Below, piece after piece: positions 5,767 to 8,399 of a stretch of DNA of 8,399 nucleotides. Every line of letters starts with the position of its first letter. Positions within the stretch are counted from its first letter, which is position 1. Source of the stretch: Candidatus Nealsoniibacteriota bacterium (GTDB lineage Bacteria > Patescibacteriota > Minisyncoccia > Minisyncoccales > PWPS01); assembly GCA_003557065.1 (NCBI GenBank), contig PWPS01000003.1, positions 1 through 8,399 on the forward strand. The letters run 5' to 3'. The position numbers and the translations under genes are program-made. The notes beneath the pieces were generated by a model that saw nothing but the letters and a program-made list of their open reading frames with translations, was not told the DNA's origin and searched no databases.

Positions 5767-7814
5767 AAAAGCTCCATAAGTTCTTTTTCGTTTATAATTT
5801 TAACCCCTTCGGACTTTGCCCTATCCAATTTTGAGCCGGGATCCTCTCCAGCAACCAGATAATCAGTATTCTTGGAAACCGAGGAGGAAACTTTTCCTCC
5901 CGCATCAATTATCATTCGTTTAGCTTCATCCCTACTCATTGTCATTCTTCCGGTGATAACGAATTTTTTCCCTTGTAAATAATCTTTCATTTTTCTCTTA
6001 TCAATCTGAATCCCCGAATCGATTAAATTATCCAATATCTCAATATTTTTTTTATTCTTAAACCACTTCACTATCTCTCCTGCCACTATCGGGCCAATAT
6101 CTTCAATTCTAAGCAATTCTTCTTCGGAAGCCACTTTTAACTCTTCCAAATTTTCAAAACTATTGGCAAGTTCTATCGCAGTCCTTTCACCCACATGCTT
6201 GATTCCCAACGAATATATAAATCCGGGAAAATCTATTTTTTTACTTTTTTCTATCGATTTCAATAAATTTCCGGCGGACTTTTCGGCAAATCTTTCCAAC
6301 GGGATAAGGTCTCCCTCCTCAAGATTAAAAAGATCAGCCGGCTCCGATACCAATCCTTCTTCCATCAGTTGCTCAATCACCTTTCCCCCGATGCCGTCAA
6401 TATTGAAAGCCGATTTGGATACGAAATATTTAAGATATTCCTTCCTCTTGGCTGCGCAATCGTCACTGACACACTTCCAGGCAACCTCTCCCGCCTCTCT
6501 GACAAGAGGATCATCACATATTGGACATTTATCGGGAAAAACAAAATCTTTCTCCTCTCCGGTTCTAAGGCCGGGGAGAGTCTCCATTATATAGGGGATA
6601 ACGTCTCCCGCTCTACCTACAACAACGGTATCTCCAATCTTCAGTCCCAATCTTTTTATTTCATCCTCATTATGAAGAGTAGCCTTGGTAATGGTTACTC
6701 CTCCAACCTCGACCGGCTTAAGGGTGGCTACGGGGGTAGCATTCCCTGTTCTCCCGACCTGTATTTTTATATCTTCGACTTCAGTGGTTGCCTTTTTAAG
6801 CGGAAACTTGTACGCTATCCCCCCTCTGGGCGCTTTTCCGGTTACTCCCAAACGATCGAATAGGACATTGTCATTTACGAAAACGGCCACCCCGTCTATT
6901 TCATAGTTCAGCTTATCTCTTTGATCATTGGCCTCATCTCTGAATTTAAAAACCTCTTCCAAAGAGGTGCAAATCTTTTCTCCGGTCGTTTTGAATCCCA
7001 GAGCTCTCAATGCTTTATGCTTTTCATTGTGCTTTTTTATCCCGAACGGAGTAACCGTTTCTTCCGTTTTAAGATCAGCGACCAAATCATAAGCGAAAAA
7101 ATTAAGCTTCCTTGAGGCTACTACTTTAGGGTCAAGTTGCCTGATGGAGCCAGCTGCTAAATTTCTGGGATTCGCATAAGGATTTTCCGCTCTTTTTTTT
7201 CTTTCTTTGTTTATTCTCTCAAATTCTTCATCGGTTATGTAGACTTCTCCCCTTATCACCAAATTTTTCTCTTCCAACCACCCGGAATCATCGGATATTT
7301 TTTTATCTTCTTCGGAAAAGTGATTCTCACTCCTTAACTTTAACGGAATAGCCTCGATTGTTTTTATGTTTTCGGTCACATCCTCACCAATCTCACCGTC
7401 ACCACGAGTCGAAGCCGTTATCAGAATGGAGTTCTCATAAATCAGCTCTATAGCCAATCCGTCTATTTTATGCTCACAAAAAAAATCTCCCACCTTTTCT
7501 CCTATATATCTTTCCATTCTTTTCTTCCAATTTCGCATATCTTCTTCGGAGAAAGCGTCTTGAAAGGAAAGCATCGGCGTAAAATGTCTGTACTTTCCGA
7601 AATCTTCCAAGGGCTCACCCCCCACCCTTTGAGTTGGAGAATCGGCAGTTATCAATTCGGGAAATTCATTTTCCAAATCAAAAAGTTCTTTTTTGAGAGA
7701 ATCCAAAGCTTCCTCCGAAATACTTTGCCTATCCAAAACATGATAATCGTACCGATATGCGTTAATTACCTCTTTCAATTTCTCTATTCTTTTTTTCGCC
7801 TTTTCTTTGTTCAT
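5763..7814 (-). CDS. ligA: NAD+-dependent DNA ligase LigA
   Basis: This is a complete 683-residue bacterial DNA ligase that seals nicks in replication and repair using NAD+. Domain Ia (1-65) has YHVLD and SPTQRVGGEP. The nucleotidyltransferase domain carries the AMP-accepting K116 in KIDG (116-119), TRGDGEIGEDVTEN (136-149), VIRGEVYI with E190, NPRNLAAGSIRQLDP (R217, R225), R299, D307 and K336 (AYKFP). An OB fold follows (about 340-410, QVGRTGNATPVA). A zinc finger uses C430, C433, C448 and C453. Helix-hairpin-helix repeats span about 465-600 and a BRCT domain 607-683 (KFVITG, TDYLVAGEDPGSKLDRA). Oddities: F312 stands where E. coli has K290, L37 where it has Y35, E34 where it has D32, and MLSFQD replaces MLSLDN. 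An acidic insert of about 16 residues lies at about 162-184. The start at 7814 gives the usual MNKEKAKKRIEKL; it is 2 nt after the previous stop with no spaced Shine-Dalgarno, so translation is probably coupled. Confidence 0.97.
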   Translation of the reverse strand: MNKEKAKKRIEKLKEVINAYRYDYHVLDRQSISEEALDSLKKELFDLENEFPELITADSPTQRVGGEPLEDFGKYRHFTPMLSFQDAFSEEDMRNWKKRMERYIGEKVGDFFCEHKIDGLAIELIYENSILITASTRGDGEIGEDVTENIKTIEAIPLKLRSENHFSEEDKKISDDSGWLEEKNLVIRGEVYITDEEFERINKERKKRAENPYANPRNLAAGSIRQLDPKVVASRKLNFFAYDLVADLKTEETVTPFGIKKHNEKHKALRALGFKTTGEKICTSLEEVFKFRDEANDQRDKLNYEIDGVAVFVNDNVLFDRLGVTGKAPRGGIAYKFPLKKATTEVEDIKIQVGRTGNATPVATLKPVEVGGVTITKATLHNEDEIKRLGLKIGDTVVVGRAGDVIPYIMETLPGLRTGEEKDFVFPDKCPICDDPLVREAGEVAWKCVSDDCAAKRKEYLKYFVSKSAFNIDGIGGKVIEQLMEEGLVSEPADLFNLEEGDLIPLERFAEKSAGNLLKSIEKSKKIDFPGFIYSLGIKHVGERTAIELANSFENLEELKVASEEELLRIEDIGPIVAGEIVKWFKNKKNIEILDNLIDSGIQIDKRKMKDYLQGKKFVITGRMTMSRDEAKRMIIDAGGKVSSSVSKNTDYLVAGEDPGSKLDRAKSEGVKIINEKELMELL
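5772..5775 (-). promoter_or_regulatory. Ribosome binding site of rodA inside the ligA 3' end
   Basis: GGAG lies 5 nt before the rodA ATG, within the last codons of ligA (ATGGAGCTTTTATGA). It is the only well-spaced Shine-Dalgarno in the window. With the ATGA stop/start overlap it indicates that rodA is translated coupled to ligA. Confidence 0.7.
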
Positions 7815-7816
7815 TC

Positions 7817-8206
7817 CTATTTTGGTCTGGTAACCTGTATACCTCTTCTGATTATTTCGATCTCTTCACGGGGCCGAAACTGACCTACGGACGTGACGAT
7901 TAAATCATCACCCTCGACTCTTCGTGACAATATATAACCTTGTCCTTCCAGAAGACCGTTTTCATACGGGTCGTCCCAGTTTATTATTTCACTTTCATTA
8001 TCTATATCCCCCCATCTGTATAAAACTTTTTCTATTCCGGCATCAGCCGCATAAAAAGCACTTACGGAATAGCTCATTCTTTCTATTCTTCCTATTTGTT
8101 GAATCAGGATGGTTGTAACCGTAACTCCGGCACTGAAAAGAATACCCAAAAGCAAAACCGCAAAATATATTATTGATCCGTTTTGATTTTTTCTACTCTT
8201 TTTCAT
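7817..8206 (-). CDS. PilX-like minor pilin-type membrane protein (129 aa)
   Basis: This is a small protein with a basic N-terminus (MKKSRKNQNG), one hydrophobic segment (about residues 11-35) and then the motif SVSAFYAADAGIEKVLYRW. YAADAGIE just after an N-terminal helix is typical of PilX-like proteins and related type IV pilus accessory subunits. The rest (about 66-129) is polar, probably a small extracellular beta-rich domain. There is no classical prepilin GFxxxE site; a Gly10-Ser11 junction is the nearest candidate and the +5 glutamate is missing. The start was set at ATG 8206, 5 nt after the upstream stop. An ATG at 8278 in the same frame would add 24 polar residues ahead of the basic N-terminus and overlap the upstream gene by 67 nt, so it is unlikely. 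The stop lies 2 nt before ligA. The role in pilus assembly or DNA uptake is inferred from sequence type and context. Confidence 0.75.
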   Translation of the reverse strand: MKKSRKNQNGSIIYFAVLLLGILFSAGVTVTTILIQQIGRIERMSYSVSAFYAADAGIEKVLYRWGDIDNESEIINWDDPYENGLLEGQGYILSRRVEGDDLIVTSVGQFRPREEIEIIRRGIQVTRPK

Positions 8207-8211
8207 ATATT

Positions 8212-8399
8212 CTATTGAACTCTCTCTATATCCAACCTTCTTTTTGTAACCGTGGTTTGTAGTTCGGTTTGCCACCAAATTTGCTGATCTTCTCCATCTC
8301 CCCCCTTTATGGCTTCCACCTCCATAAAGATGGTAACGGAAGGTTGTTTTTCGTAAAGACCTGGCTCACCGGACAACACATTGGAATCCGCAGAAAATC
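8212..8399 (-). CDS. C-terminal fragment of a probable prepilin-like protein (partial, runs off window)
   Basis: An open frame enters from the right edge, reading from 8397 with two extra bases at the edge, and ends at TAG 8212-8214 after 61 residues. It contains PSVTIFMEVEA, an acidic loop (KGGDGEDQQIWW) and the ending QTELQTTVTKRRLDIERVQ. A strand pattern closing with LQTTVTKR resembles the C-termini of prepilin-type N-methylation proteins in this kind of genome. The diagnostic N-terminal cleavage site and helix are outside the window, so the family call rests on the tail and on the PilX-like gene 5 nt downstream. The other two minus-strand frames hit stops early in this stretch, which supports this one as coding. 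Confidence 0.6.
   Translation of the reverse strand, partial: FSADSNVLSGEPGLYEKQPSVTIFMEVEAIKGGDGEDQQIWWQTELQTTVTKRRLDIERVQ

Noticed and set aside
7470..7883. 137-codon plus-strand frame across the ligA start
   Set aside because: It is antisense to the conserved N-terminal part of LigA and the PilX-like tail, and its Phe/Ser/Ile-rich composition is typical of shadow frames.

Overview
The window is bacterial, AT-rich and densely coded. All six supported genes lie on the minus strand, so transcription runs from high to low coordinates. The sequence style points to the Candidate Phyla Radiation (Patescibacteria), most likely a Parcubacteria-type lineage. The reasons are a short RpoB without the large lineage inserts, RpoB and RpoC wording I recognise from that group (for example SPIRDYSGKE in RpoB and PEKDYQCYCGKYKKIRYKG in RpoC), a LigA with non-standard residues in the NAD+ pocket, and PilX/prepilin-like proteins next to housekeeping genes. 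This is recalled family knowledge, not a database search. UGA is a stop codon here (ligA and rodA both end in TGA), which argues against the UGA-recoding CPR groups.

In transcription order: (1) 8399-8212 is the C-terminal end of a protein resembling a prepilin or minor pilin, cut by the window edge. (2) 8206-7817 is a 129-residue PilX-like protein with one N-terminal membrane segment. (3) 7814-5763 is ligA, NAD+-dependent DNA ligase. (4) 5766-4684 is rodA, a SEDS-family peptidoglycan glycosyltransferase. These four are packed with 5-nt and 2-nt gaps and an ATGA overlap, so they look like one operon whose promoter lies outside the window.

Three nucleotides after the rodA stop there is a near-perfect sigma70-type promoter (TTGACA, 17 bp, TAAAAT). 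It drives a second unit with a leader of about 146 nt: (5) rpoB at 4498-1307 and (6) rpoC at 1285 down to the window edge, truncated before the catalytic NADFDGD motif. The ribosomal protein genes rplJ/rplL, which often precede rpoB, are absent.

The genes cover surface appendage assembly, DNA nick sealing, wall elongation and the RNA polymerase core. No mobile element, CRISPR array, tRNA or rRNA is visible. I did not find a new multi-gene system. The points most worth a second look are the substitutions in the LigA NAD+ pocket (Phe in place of the motif IV Lys, Leu in place of a conserved domain Ia Tyr), the natural changes in the RpoB rifampicin pocket, the rpoB leader, and the pilin-ligA-rodA linkage.
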